This document shows positions 16,427 through 24,899 of a stretch of 64,000 nucleotides of DNA, in pieces (positions within the stretch are counted from its first letter, which is position 1; each line of letters opens with the position of its first letter). The position numbers and the translations under genes are program-made. The notes beneath the pieces were generated by a model, which worked only from the letters and a program-made list of their open reading frames with translations, did no database searches and was not told the DNA's origin. Source of the DNA: CAVQBL01 sp963710715 (GTDB lineage: Bacteria > Pseudomonadota > Gammaproteobacteria > DSM-16500); contig CAVQBL010000015.1 of NCBI GenBank assembly GCA_963710715.1, forward strand, positions 1 through 64,000, in the 5' to 3' direction.

Positions 16427-17195
16427 GTTGTGGAAACTCCCCTGATTTCACTGCATCAATGTACGCTTCAATTCCATTTTTAAATTGCTCATATCCATTC
16501 ATAAAAACTTTGGCAAATTTTGGTTTAAAATCGGGATTTAATCCTAACGCATCTTGCCATACCAACACTTGCCCATCCGTAAAAAATCCCGCACCTACTC
16601 CTATTGTAGGAATGGATAATGACTGGGTGATTTCTTTTGCCAGCTGATTAGGGATACACTCAAGAACCAAAGAAAAACAGCCCGCTTCTTGCAAAGCAAA
16701 CGCATCTTCTTGAATACGCATAGCGCTTTCTTGTGTTTTTCCTTGTACTTTGTAACCACCCAAAGTATGGATAAATTGTGGAGTTAAACCTACATGCCCG
16801 ACAACAGGAATACCGGATTCTATAAAGTGTCGAATTAATTTTAAATTTCCAGCAGCACCTTCCAACTTAACCGCATGTGCGCCAGCTTGCATCAATGCTT
16901 GCGCAGCAGAAACGCTTTTACTTAACGATTTACGATAACTTAAAAAAGGAAGGTCGCTAAAAACAAACTTATCCCCTGCTCCTCGACTCACAGCAGAAGT
17001 ATGAAAACACATCATGGAAAGTGTTGCTGAAAGTGTATTTTTAAATCCATGCATGGTCATCGCAACACTGTCACCCACGAACAAGCAATCAATTGATGTT
17101 TGCGCTAAAATACAAGCACTCGTGTAATCATAACAAGTCATGACACTGATTTTCTTGCCATCACGTTTCTTTTGATGAAAATCGAATATATTCAT
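16404..17195 (-). CDS. panB: 3-methyl-2-oxobutanoate hydroxymethyltransferase (ketopantoate hydroxymethyltransferase)
   Basis: A 263-residue enzyme of full family length that makes ketopantoate from ketoisovalerate and methylene-tetrahydrofolate. Motifs: VMTCYDYTSA, LFVGDSVAMTMHGF (Mg-binding Asp), AHAVKLEGAAG, VVGHVGLTPQ, LVLECIP and IGVGAGFFTDGQVLVWQD. It starts 2 bases after the upstream panG stop and overlaps panC at its 3' end. Confidence 0.96.
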   Translation of the reverse strand: MNIFDFHQKKRDGKKISVMTCYDYTSACILAQTSIDCLFVGDSVAMTMHGFKNTLSATLSMMCFHTSAVSRGAGDKFVFSDLPFLSYRKSLSKSVSAAQALMQAGAHAVKLEGAAGNLKLIRHFIESGIPVVGHVGLTPQFIHTLGGYKVQGKTQESAMRIQEDAFALQEAGCFSLVLECIPNQLAKEITQSLSIPTIGVGAGFFTDGQVLVWQDALGLNPDFKPKFAKVFMNGYEQFKNGIEAYIDAVKSGEFPQREHCYEY

Positions 17196-17197
17196 TT

Positions 17198-17911
17198 TTA
17201 TATTTTCTCCTGTAATTGATTAAAGCAATCAACAAAACTTTTATAAACATCTTGAAAATGGTCTAAATGAAGTGCTGATAAATTTTTTTCAATAGTGTTC
17301 CTATCGCCACGCACTAAAGGACCCGTTAATGCTGCGTGAGGATCATTTAATAAATTTTGCGTATGTTGAAGTAAATAAGGATGCGCAATAGAAGATGGTA
17401 AGTTAAATTCATTTTTAAAAGAATTAAAAAGCTTTTGCCACAACATACAACTAAAATTACCACTGAGCACGCAGAGAGCATGATATTTAGCTTTTAATGA
17501 TTTATGTAACTGAATATGCTGATTAGGTAATCCAGGCAAAAGCGTTTCAAAATCAGGCGCATCATGATCAAAAATAAAAGGAATAGCTTGATATTGTTTT
17601 AAATCATATAAATTTTTATTAAAACTCATTAAAGGATGCGCACCATGAGAGTGCTCACTGATAAGGCTACCCGAAAAATGAATACGTAAAGCATGAGTTT
17701 GTTTTAAATGCTTTGTAATAAACTCTTCAATCGCATGATCGCTAATTAATAATAAAACATGCGTGCATTTTTTCAGACGCTGATTAAGTAGAGCCAGCGA
17801 CTCTTTGCGGTGCCAAGTTTCAAAATGCAGTTTTAGCAGTGAAAAATAATGTCGAAAATGATGGGCTACGCAGCCATCGCCGATGAGTAGATATTGAGGT
17901 ACCTGTCGCAT
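17198..17911 (-). CDS. panG: PanG-type ketopantoate reductase (DUF2520 Rossmann protein)
   Basis: A 237-residue protein. It starts with a Rossmann strand-turn (QYLLIGDGCVAHHF) and contains HVLLLISDHAIEEFI, RIHFSGSLISEHSHGAHPLM and a C-terminal helical domain (ALTGPLVRGDRNTI), the layout of DUF2520 dehydrogenase-like proteins. PanG was described in Francisella as an alternative to PanE for reducing ketopantoate to pantoate. Here the gene lies directly upstream of panB and panC, and no panE is in the window. The ATG at 17911 has AGGA 8 bases upstream; the TTG at 17917 is less likely. Function is inferred from family and position. Confidence 0.78.
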   Translation of the reverse strand: MRQVPQYLLIGDGCVAHHFRHYFSLLKLHFETWHRKESLALLNQRLKKCTHVLLLISDHAIEEFITKHLKQTHALRIHFSGSLISEHSHGAHPLMSFNKNLYDLKQYQAIPFIFDHDAPDFETLLPGLPNQHIQLHKSLKAKYHALCVLSGNFSCMLWQKLFNSFKNEFNLPSSIAHPYLLQHTQNLLNDPHAALTGPLVRGDRNTIEKNLSALHLDHFQDVYKSFVDCFNQLQEKI

Positions 17912-18121
17912 GATCAAGTCCTATTATTAAAATCGAGCTGTGGGCCAATTTACAATGAATGCATTAAATTTACAAGGATGGAAAAATAAAACCTTAATTA
18001 TTCAGATACTTCTGCAAGCTCAATTGCGAAAAATTAACTTTATAATCAAGAACATTTGCTATAATTAACATGAGTATTGCGCAATCAAACTTTCACATTC
18101 TGTTTACGCAATACGAATGTT

Positions 18122-18146
18122 ATCCCGTGAGGCTGTTACACGGGAT
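18122..18146 (+). promoter_or_regulatory. leader hairpin before a small secreted-protein gene
   Basis: ATCCCGTG (18122-18129) pairs perfectly with CACGGGAT (18139-18146) across a 9-base loop, ending 5 bases before the AAAAGGAG ribosome site at 18151. A hairpin so close to the site could affect initiation or mRNA stability. The rest of 17912-18121 shows only AT-rich promoter-like sequence. Confidence 0.4.
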
Positions 18147-18165
18147 CCAGAAAAGGAGTTTAATT

Positions 18166-18501
18166 ATGCGTAATCAATTAAAAATTCTGCTTGGATTACT
18201 TTTATCGCTTTTTGCTTTAAATAGTTATGCCATTCAGGTCAATGTGCAATCTCCTTCACAAGGAGTGTCAGCACTAGGATTTCAAGTAAATGGATCAAAT
18301 CATGGCGCTGCGGGACACTACTTTGGTGGCAGTAACATGCCTACAGGCGGCACTTATAAATTTGGTGTTCGTGTTAATGGTTTAATGGGTACCGACGTGC
18401 CTTGCCCAGTTGCAGGTAAAAGAGCTGTAGTGCTTAAACGTAATGCAACAGCAGTACTTCTCTATAATGGCAAGGGGGGATGTGTAGCGAAAATTAGATA
18501 G
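18166..18501 (+). CDS. small secreted protein
   Basis: A 111-residue protein with a signal peptide (NQLKILLGLLLSLFALNSYA, cut before IQVNVQ). The mature part is Gly/Val-rich and beta-prone (GVSALGFQVNGS, GGTYKFGVRVNG) with two Cys residues. AAAAGGAG stands 7 bases before this ATG; an upstream ATG at 18070 would bury the signal peptide. No family of known function is recognised. Confidence 0.72.
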   Translation: MRNQLKILLGLLLSLFALNSYAIQVNVQSPSQGVSALGFQVNGSNHGAAGHYFGGSNMPTGGTYKFGVRVNGLMGTDVPCPVAGKRAVVLKRNATAVLLYNGKGGCVAKIR

Positions 18502-18562
18502 TCACTGCAGGGTAAGCATTTCTATCAATCCGCACCACCGCGGAGGTGTTTAGTTATATTAT

Positions 18563-19558
18563 TTAAAACAATTGTAAAATTTCGCAATGAGGGAAATGCG
18601 CGCGCACAACATCGCTATCTTTTTTTAAAAATAACAATTTTAAATTGGGACCCGCATCTTGCGTGAAATAAAGTTGTAAACCTTCTTGGCGTAATTGCCA
18701 AATTTTTTGCATTGCTAAAACAGTTTCAGGCAAAGCATAACTAATGGGTGGCCAAGCACTTAGCATCGTAGCATGCATTGCCATTGCGTTTGATTCCGCA
18801 GTTTTACCAAGCAATTGAAAATCTTGCTCGTGAATCGCCTGTTTTATAAGTAACAAGTCATCGGCTACTTTGGATGGCCATGCTGAATAAAAAGGACTCG
18901 TGGTAAGCGTGCGTTTCATTGCATCGCGTGAACTAATTGGCTTTTCACTTGTACTGATTATCAGTAGCCCTATACATAATTCTGGCCATATTTTTGTAAT
19001 GGGTTCACCATAACTATCCATGCCATCTTCTCGAGTTCCCATGCGCCATTCAACAAATCCTTGCCAAATTGATCTCGTGGCACTGCCACTGCCTAAACGA
19101 GCCAAAATGGATAGTTCGTACTCTGCTAATTCCCAATTGAAAAGTTGATTGAGTGTTAAAACCAGCGCAGCAAACCCACTCGCAGAAGATGCTAAACCTG
19201 CAGCGGTTGGAATATTAGTGATTGTATTAATTTGAAAACGCATTGTGCGCTGTGGAAAAAATAAATTTAAAAATTCTATTAAACGTTTATAAAATGTGGA
19301 AGTAGTATCAATAATTTGATTATTTAACGTAACTCTATCCTGCGCTTCGTCACTGATTTGTATTTCTGTTGTTGCGCCTTTTTTTCCTAATGAAATGGAT
19401 AAACTTGATGTCACAGGAAGATTTAATTCGTCATTTCGTTTTCCCCAATATTTGCATAAAGCAATATTGGTTGGAGCAAACATCTTTGACAAAGATAAAA
19501 ATGGCTTATTATTTTGTTTTTTCCCCAGAATCTGTGACACGATGTCCGATTTCTTCAT
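18563..19558 (-). CDS. mvaD: diphosphomevalonate decarboxylase
   Basis: A 331-residue GHMP-superfamily enzyme that converts diphosphomevalonate to isopentenyl diphosphate. Motifs: APTNIALCKYWGKRN near the start, LNLPVTSSLSISLG, the ATP loop IPTAAGLASSASGFAAL, GSGSATRSIWQGFVEW, and YFTQDAGPNLKLL near the end. The mevalonate route is uncommon in Gammaproteobacteria but known in Coxiella and Legionella, which supports the lineage call. The ATG overlaps the stop of the upstream cNMP/reductase gene (ATGA), indicating coupling. The other mevalonate genes are not in the window. Confidence 0.95.
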   Translation of the reverse strand: MKKSDIVSQILGKKQNNKPFLSLSKMFAPTNIALCKYWGKRNDELNLPVTSSLSISLGKKGATTEIQISDEAQDRVTLNNQIIDTTSTFYKRLIEFLNLFFPQRTMRFQINTITNIPTAAGLASSASGFAALVLTLNQLFNWELAEYELSILARLGSGSATRSIWQGFVEWRMGTREDGMDSYGEPITKIWPELCIGLLIISTSEKPISSRDAMKRTLTTSPFYSAWPSKVADDLLLIKQAIHEQDFQLLGKTAESNAMAMHATMLSAWPPISYALPETVLAMQKIWQLRQEGLQLYFTQDAGPNLKLLFLKKDSDVVRAHFPHCEILQLF

Positions 19559-21651
19559 AATAGATCTTTTCCAATCACATCGTGAGCACCACCTGAATCG
19601 ACAAACAATTCTACTTTAATTCTTGCATCAGGAACACCAGAAGATTTGAGAGTTGCGATAATAATGTCTTCGAAACCTTTAGGCCCACAAATATAAAAGT
19701 CAGCATCGGGAAAGTTTGCAGTAAGTTGCTTTATTTCAATCTCAGTTAATCTTCCTTCCAGTTTCGTAACGCGTGTTTTAATAGTAAAATTTAAACATGC
19801 CTCAGCAATACGCATTAATTCATCTAAAAAAATAAGATTTTCAGAATTGTGTGCAGAATAGTCCAAATGTAAACGCCTGAGACTTTTATTTGCGACAAGT
19901 GCACGAGCCGATGCCAAAGCAGGAACCATGCCAATTCCTCCCGCTAAAAATACCGCAGGATTCTTGGCCTGCAAATCAAAAATAAATTTTCCTTGCGGCG
20001 GTGACACACGAAGTAAAAGATGTTTATCCTCATTATCAAACAACCATCTTGAGAAAATACCAAATTTTTCACGCATTACCGTTAATTCATAATAATCATT
20101 TAGATTTGAAACAGATGTCAATGTATAAGATCTTTCAATCCAATTCTGATCAATCAAAGCTTGAATAATGATATATTGGCCTGGCTTATAATCATGTAAA
20201 GATGAACTATAGGGCTTCAGCTGATAAGAACGTATATCTTCATGTAAAGAACGCACTCCACTCACATGCACGGAAGCCCATGCCGCTTTACCTATCATTG
20301 CAAATATCTTAGGCCTACAAGCTCCACAAATACTTCCAGCTGAAGTTTTTTTAGATATGGCATCAATGTCTTTGAGGCCCGAATGAATAGCTTCAACAAT
20401 TTTACCTCGCTCCACTGCCATACAGTAGCAAACAAGATCTTTTGGTTCACCCATGGCAACAGTTAATGTTCCTGTACGTTCAAATAAAGTAACTTGCCAA
20501 GGTTCAATGACTTTATTATCTAATATCAAACTGCAAAGATATCCTAGATCACTCCAATATCCATAGCTTGTAGCACCGACAACTCTTTCATTAGCAATCA
20601 ATAATTCTCGAATAACATCTTCTTGTTCATAACGAATTTTCTGAGTACTGAGCGCATCCACAACAGAAATAGTAAAAATATTTTGTTCTATCACACGCGA
20701 TGAAATGACACTGCGGCCATCACGCAATTTAAAAGCAGAGTTTATGGTTCCCATGCCAAGGAAAGTACCTTGATATAGAGTAACAATTCCGCGCGATGGA
20801 ACTTCATAAACTTGCTGTAAGGTACCAATAAACTGGCGCAGTTCTGGTGTTTTTTGATAGAGCTCATTGAAAATATCGGGTTGAATAACAAGAACTGTAA
20901 CATCACCATGCGCTTTCGCTGTTGCACTGCGCGGCCGCTTCTTTAGCAAACCCAATTCACCAAATAGTTGATTAGCACCCAGCCGGACTGTTGAATCAGG
21001 TTGCGCATCATCAACAATGATATCTACATACCCTGAAATAATAAAATAAACATTATCAGGCACATCTCCCTTCATGAAAATAACTTGTTGATCGTGAAAA
21101 TCAACTACATTTCCAGCAAGAGATGCAATCATATTTCCTTTGATAGCACGAAAAATTTCCAATTGATTAGACAACTTTTCAATGAGCTGCTGCTTCCCAA
21201 CAAATTTAAGTGTTTTTATTAAATTTTTATTGCGGTTAAGTATTTTAATAAGGTGCTGATGAGAAATTTCAAGGAGAATACAATCCGTGATTGATTTAAC
21301 ACTTGCATTACGCCTACCCGGCTCTATTTCTAACAAAGCTTGTTCGCCGAAATAAGCTTTTTCTTCTAATCTAGCGAGAACAATTTCTTCACCTTTCTTA
21401 TTAAAGGTAAAAACTCTAACCTCGCCTTTTTCTATTATAAAAAAACTTTCTGCGATATCTCCCTCTTTTATTATCAAATCACCTGCCTTAAATTGCACGT
21501 GCTTTGCTGTTTTTGCTATCGCAATAATTTCACTTCGGCTGGCATTATCAAATAAATGAGTATTTTTCAGCAATCTCTCTGCATTAGTTTCTTTCCTTAT
21601 GCTGAGAGATGTCAACTTAGCTGCAATTAGGTGAAAAATATTTTTCATCAT
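19555..21651 (-). CDS. cNMP-binding / BFD-type [2Fe-2S] / ferredoxin-NAD(P) reductase fusion
   Basis: A 698-residue multidomain protein. Two cyclic-nucleotide-binding domains lie at about 30-135 (FGEQALLEIEPGRRNASVKS as the phosphate-binding cassette) and 165-275 (FGELGLLKKRPRSATAKA). Residues 285-400 are an unassigned linker. A BFD-like [2Fe-2S] domain follows with Cys 408, 410, 442 and 445 (LVCYCMAV, SICGACRP). A reductase unit covers 465-690 with the FAD motif RSYTLTS, the NAD motif GGIGMVPALA and CGPKGF. The architecture suggests electron transfer gated by a nucleotide or ligand. The start is either of two adjacent ATGs at 21651/21648. It overlaps mvaD by four bases. Confidence 0.85.
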   Translation of the reverse strand: MMKNIFHLIAAKLTSLSIRKETNAERLLKNTHLFDNASRSEIIAIAKTAKHVQFKAGDLIIKEGDIAESFFIIEKGEVRVFTFNKKGEEIVLARLEEKAYFGEQALLEIEPGRRNASVKSITDCILLEISHQHLIKILNRNKNLIKTLKFVGKQQLIEKLSNQLEIFRAIKGNMIASLAGNVVDFHDQQVIFMKGDVPDNVYFIISGYVDIIVDDAQPDSTVRLGANQLFGELGLLKKRPRSATAKAHGDVTVLVIQPDIFNELYQKTPELRQFIGTLQQVYEVPSRGIVTLYQGTFLGMGTINSAFKLRDGRSVISSRVIEQNIFTISVVDALSTQKIRYEQEDVIRELLIANERVVGATSYGYWSDLGYLCSLILDNKVIEPWQVTLFERTGTLTVAMGEPKDLVCYCMAVERGKIVEAIHSGLKDIDAISKKTSAGSICGACRPKIFAMIGKAAWASVHVSGVRSLHEDIRSYQLKPYSSSLHDYKPGQYIIIQALIDQNWIERSYTLTSVSNLNDYYELTVMREKFGIFSRWLFDNEDKHLLLRVSPPQGKFIFDLQAKNPAVFLAGGIGMVPALASARALVANKSLRRLHLDYSAHNSENLIFLDELMRIAEACLNFTIKTRVTKLEGRLTEIEIKQLTANFPDADFYICGPKGFEDIIIATLKSSGVPDARIKVELFVDSGGAHDVIGKDLL

Positions 21652-21792
21652 CCGTGCTCGTTGCTAAAGATTTATATACTATATGATTTCTACATAACTG
21701 TCATTCTGGCAAAAGGGAATAACGTTTATAGAATTGCACTGACTTGAACGATATGATATTCTTATTTTTTAACTACTTGCGAAGGATTGCCT

Positions 21793-21981
21793 ATGTCACT
21801 CATTTCAGTTGTGATTGTTCTTGTTGTCGTTGGCTTTTTGCTCTGGCTAATTAATACTTACGTCCCAATGGCTAGCCCCATTAAAACCATTTTAAATTTA
21901 GTCGTCATCATTGTGGTTGTTGTATGGTTGCTGCAAGTATTTGGGGTAATTAGTGGTTTTGGTAATTTCAGATTGAAGTAG
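21793..21981 (+). CDS. Thivi_2564-type small membrane protein
   Basis: A 62-residue protein of two hydrophobic helices (VVIVLVVVGFLLWLINTYV and ILNLVVIIVVVVWLLQVFGV) separated by PMASPIK. This matches the Thivi_2564-type small membrane proteins found widely in proteobacteria, whose role is unknown. The ATG at 21793 follows GAAGGA. A strong terminator follows, so it is a monocistronic unit. Confidence 0.75.
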   Translation: MSLISVVIVLVVVGFLLWLINTYVPMASPIKTILNLVVIIVVVVWLLQVFGVISGFGNFRLK

Positions 21982-21992
21982 AGAAGGAAAAT

Positions 21993-22026
21993 AAGGCAGA
22001 CAACTCAATGTCTGCCTTTTTTATTT
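21993..22026 (+). terminator. rho-independent terminator
   Basis: AGGCAGACA, a 6-base loop, then TGTCTGCCT, followed by TTTTTATTTTTT. A perfect 9-bp GC-containing stem with a T-tract, 12 bases after the stop of the small membrane protein. Confidence 0.9.
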
Positions 22027-22090
22027 TTTCAAACTCTTCAAACTACCCTCTTCTACTACTGAAAAAAACTTGCTGCATCTTATCCACGAA

Positions 22091-22612
22091 TTAAACGTTG
22101 ACTCTTTCGTAGGAAGAGCCGGTGTATGCTGGAGACTGATCTGATCCTAGCAAGGAATCCCGCGGCCCCGGTCTTCGTGCAAAAACTCCACTAAACATCA
22201 CTAAACCACTCATCACTGCAACCATAGAACCCGCCGATGCAATCAGTTCTTCTGCGAGACCTTGTTGCTCATCATTTTTGATAAAAAACAGCGCAACAGC
22301 TGCAGCATAAATAAGCGAACATATCGCAAAAGATGCCTTTTCTTTGCGGCTAGGATTAGGATTAGAGCACAACTTATGCGCACTAAGCATAAGCCAAAAA
22401 AATCCATAAATAAGGGCAAAACCACCCCCCCAGCGCGCCTCCTCGTTAATTTTATCTTTCATATCGTTTTTATAATCATCAGGAGCAATATTCTCAGCGC
22501 TTTTAATAACAACACGACTATATACTCCCTGTGCTATTGGCGCAGCTGCAGGGATAAGTGCTCCTACTGCTCCTACAACGTTCATTAGTTCTCTACAACG
22601 ACCATCTGACAT
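22091..22612 (-). CDS. hypothetical membrane protein
   Basis: A 173-residue protein with about four hydrophobic segments (VVGAVGALIPAAAPIAQGVY, ALIYGFFWLMLSA, ICSLIYAAAVALFFI, MVAVMSGLVMFSGVF) and a polar C-terminal tail. CAGGAGGATGT gives a strong ribosome site for the ATG. No family recognised. The gene stands alone; 22613-22788 upstream is AT-rich with no gene. Confidence 0.65.
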   Translation of the reverse strand: MSDGRCRELMNVVGAVGALIPAAAPIAQGVYSRVVIKSAENIAPDDYKNDMKDKINEEARWGGGFALIYGFFWLMLSAHKLCSNPNPSRKEKASFAICSLIYAAAVALFFIKNDEQQGLAEELIASAGSMVAVMSGLVMFSGVFARRPGPRDSLLGSDQSPAYTGSSYERVNV

Positions 22613-22788
22613 ACATCCTCCTGAGATTACTGTATTATTAATTTATAAAACATGTTTGTATTTGCTTAATTAAGATACCTAGCTATTTTTAAAAGGTAAA
22701 TATTTTAAATTAAGATTTTGTTCTCTTATTTAAGCAATTCTTAAGATTACAGTTGTACGATAGCAGATTGTTTTTTACAGGGAAGTCA

Positions 22789-23184
22789 TTAGAAATCATC
22801 ACGCAGTCTTTTTACATTGCTAAAGTGTTTGCGTGTTTCTGGAAATGACAAATTTCTTCTGGCTCTTGCGATACTAAACCCAACTACCACAAGCATAAGG
22901 ATATTAAGCGCAACAATCGCAAGCATGGATTGTTGCAAACTCCAGTGTAGCGATGCGGTAAAATAAAAAAATAACATTGCAAGCACGCCTAACCACGTAG
23001 AGAATAATAAAATGAGTGCCACCAAAGAAAGCACACTAATCACAACTACGCTCCGCCTCGCTAGGCGTGCTTCAAACCCAATAAGCGCAAAAGTCTTTTT
23101 CATCAAACTATATAATGTCGGAATTAACACTAACAAGTTTAAAATGGTTTTGGCCTTACCTAGCACAGACTTTTTTCGCGCCAT
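22789..23184 (-). CDS. YqjE/holin-like inner-membrane protein
   Basis: A 131-residue protein with two or three membrane segments (VVVISVLSLVALILLFSTWL, GVLAMLFFYFTASLHW, MLAIVALNILMLVVVGFSIA) and a basic C-terminal tail. This is the layout of the phage-holin-superfamily III/YqjE proteins. The start at 23184 follows GGAAGGGT; an ATG at 23214 is less likely. It directly follows a DUF883 gene, as YqjE follows YqjD in enterobacteria, so the pair is probably a stress-related envelope operon. Confidence 0.7.
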   Translation of the reverse strand: MARKKSVLGKAKTILNLLVLIPTLYSLMKKTFALIGFEARLARRSVVVISVLSLVALILLFSTWLGVLAMLFFYFTASLHWSLQQSMLAIVALNILMLVVVGFSIARARRNLSFPETRKHFSNVKRLRDDF

Positions 23185-23223
23185 GTAACCCTTCCAAGGT
23201 ATTAAATTAATCATCTATGAAAA

Positions 23224-23487
23224 TTATTTTCTTCTAGCACGTGCTATATATCCAAGCAGCAAACCACATAACATCGCATATCCAAGTGTTTGGAGTGGTT
23301 TTTCTGACATGCGGTTTGTGAGTTTTTCTTGGAAATCAGCCGATGTTTCTTTAAATTTTTCTTTGGCGTTCCCATAAGTCTTACTTGCGGTATCTGAAAT
23401 AACACCTTTAATTCTGTCTAACTCTTCTTGAAAATCATAGTTTTCATGATTTGAGCTATGTCTATTTCTCGTGGCGGTCTTCAACAT
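23224..23487 (-). CDS. DUF883 (YqjD/ElaB-like) membrane-anchored protein
   Basis: An 87-residue protein: a charged helical N-terminal region (DFQEELDRIKGVISDTA, NAKEKFKETSADFQEKL) and one C-terminal membrane anchor, YAMLCGLLLGYIARARRK. This is the DUF883 pattern; E. coli YqjD and ElaB bind ribosomes and anchor them at the membrane in stationary phase. It is followed by the YqjE-like gene. Confidence 0.82.
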   Translation of the reverse strand: MLKTATRNRHSSNHENYDFQEELDRIKGVISDTASKTYGNAKEKFKETSADFQEKLTNRMSEKPLQTLGYAMLCGLLLGYIARARRK

Positions 23488-23799
23488 AACATGTTTCCTC
23501 CCTGCTCAGTTAAAATATCCACTAACACATATATATTATAGCCTATTTTATAAGTCCATGATTGGATATTCTGATCCATCTGTTTAATTAATATTCATAA
23601 ATTAATTATGAGTAAGTATATCAATCTAGTGTAAGCCAAAACCAGCACAATTTGTGCGTTTTTTAATCAGTTTTTAGCGGTCATCTAAAATGCAGAAAAT
23701 ACTTATCTTATTGATTAAAAGGATAAAAAAATCTTAAGTACCTACAATTTTTCCACTGAATAATCTGTCATAGTCAAACTTAGCAGCACTGTTGCAATT

Positions 23800-23938
23800 T
23801 AGCACAAAAGAGTAAACTGGATGTGTAGTTAAGGATGACTACAAGTAACAGAAAGGAATCTCTTCGCTAGACGCATGGATGCCAGCTTTATCAGCAGGGA
23901 TTGCTTAAAGGGCGACTGAATAAGCCGCCCTTTTTATT
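23800..23938 (+). ncRNA. candidate CsrA-binding small RNA upstream of prpB
   Basis: In the 518-base gap between divergent genes (23488-24005), a stretch of about 120 bases carries five GGA motifs at 23819, 23833, 23855, 23877 and 23898, the last four spaced 21-22 bases apart. It ends in a strong intrinsic terminator before the prpB ribosome site. Multiple exposed GGA sites plus a terminator is the pattern of RsmY/RsmZ-type RNAs that sequester CsrA, and two CsrA genes lie in this window. The 5' end is not defined. An attenuator leader for prpB is the alternative. The rest of the gap is AT-rich with no gene seen. Confidence 0.45.
23907..23938 (+). terminator. intrinsic terminator 5' of prpB
   Basis: AAAGGGCG (23907-23914), an 11-base loop, then CGCCCTTT (23926-23933) followed by TTATTTT. 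It lies 68 bases before the prpB ATG on the same strand, so it terminates an upstream transcript: either a small RNA or an attenuated prp leader. Confidence 0.8.
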
Positions 23939-24005
23939 TTTTATTACCTCGACGCCAAGCCTTTGCTCATTTAAAATATTTGACCTGAGCAAGGAGCAAA
24001 TAGCA

Positions 24006-24899
24006 ATGTCACAGGCAAAACCAACACCCGGTGAATGTTTACGTAAAGCATTAGCCCTGGAAAAACCTTTGCAAATAATTGGGACAATTAACGCCTATTC
24101 TGCGCTACTTGCAGAGCGTGCTGGCTTCAAAGCGATCTATTTATCGGGTGCCGGCGTTGCTAACGCTTCCTTTGGTTTACCCGACTTAGGCATTACAAAT
24201 CTCGATGATGTATTAGACGATGTGCGCCGTATTACAAACAGCGTTAATTTACCATTGCTAGTCGATATCGATACTGGCTGGGGTAGTGCTTTTAATATTG
24301 CGCGCGCTATCAAAGAAATGACCAAAGCAGGCGCCGCAGGTATTCATATTGAAGATCAAGTGCAAGCCAAGCGTTGCGGCCATCGCCCTGGTAAAGCCGT
24401 TGTTGCCACGGATGAAATGGTTGATCGCATTAAAGCAGCCATTGATGCTAAAACAGATAAGAATTTTGTTATCATGGCACGCACTGATGCATTAGCAACG
24501 GAAGGATTAGAGACAACACTGGATCGAATTGGCAAATACATTGAAGCTGGAGCAGAAATGATTTTTTTTGAAGGCGTGCGTGAGTTATCACAATATCAAG
24601 CATTCACAAAAACATTTAACGTCCCCGTTCTTGCCAATATTACGGAATTTGGTGTGACTCCTCTCTTTACTAAACAAGAACTCGCAAGTGTAGGCGTCGG
24701 TTTAATCCTCTATCCATTAAGTGCATTTCGCGCCATGAGTGCTGCTGCACTGACTGTTTATAAAACCATTCGCGAACAAGGTACACAAAAAAATGTTGTT
24801 GATAGGATGCAAACACGAGAAGAATTATATGATGTTTTAAATTATTACGGTTACGAAAAAAAATTGGATGAACTATTTGCACAAGGAAAAGCAAAATGA
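24006..24899 (+). CDS. prpB: methylisocitrate lyase
   Basis: A 297-residue enzyme that splits 2-methylisocitrate to pyruvate and succinate. It has the isocitrate-lyase-superfamily signature with the catalytic Cys in KRCGHRPGK, plus [16 protein letters not shown] and [10 protein letters not shown]. The start at 24006 has AAGGAG upstream; an in-frame ATG at 23901 would read through the terminator and is rejected. First gene of prpBCD; its stop overlaps prpC by four bases. Confidence 0.95.
   Translation: MSQAKPTPGECLRKALALEKPLQIIGTINAYSALLAERAGFKAIYLSGAGVANASFGLPDLGITNLDDVLDDVRRITNSVNLPLLVDIDTGWGSAFNIARAIKEMTKAGAAGIHIEDQVQAKRCGHRPGKAVVATDEMVDRIKAAIDAKTDKNFVIMARTDALATEGLETTLDRIGKYIEAGAEMIFFEGVRELSQYQAFTKTFNVPVLANITEFGVTPLFTKQELASVGVGLILYPLSAFRAMSAAALTVYKTIREQGTQKNVVDRMQTREELYDVLNYYGYEKKLDELFAQGKAK

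Noticed and set aside
23901..24005. In-frame ATG 35 codons upstream of prpB
   Set aside because: The extension would be encoded across the intrinsic terminator and lacks a ribosome site, while the ATG at 24006 has AAGGAG and matches the family N-terminus.
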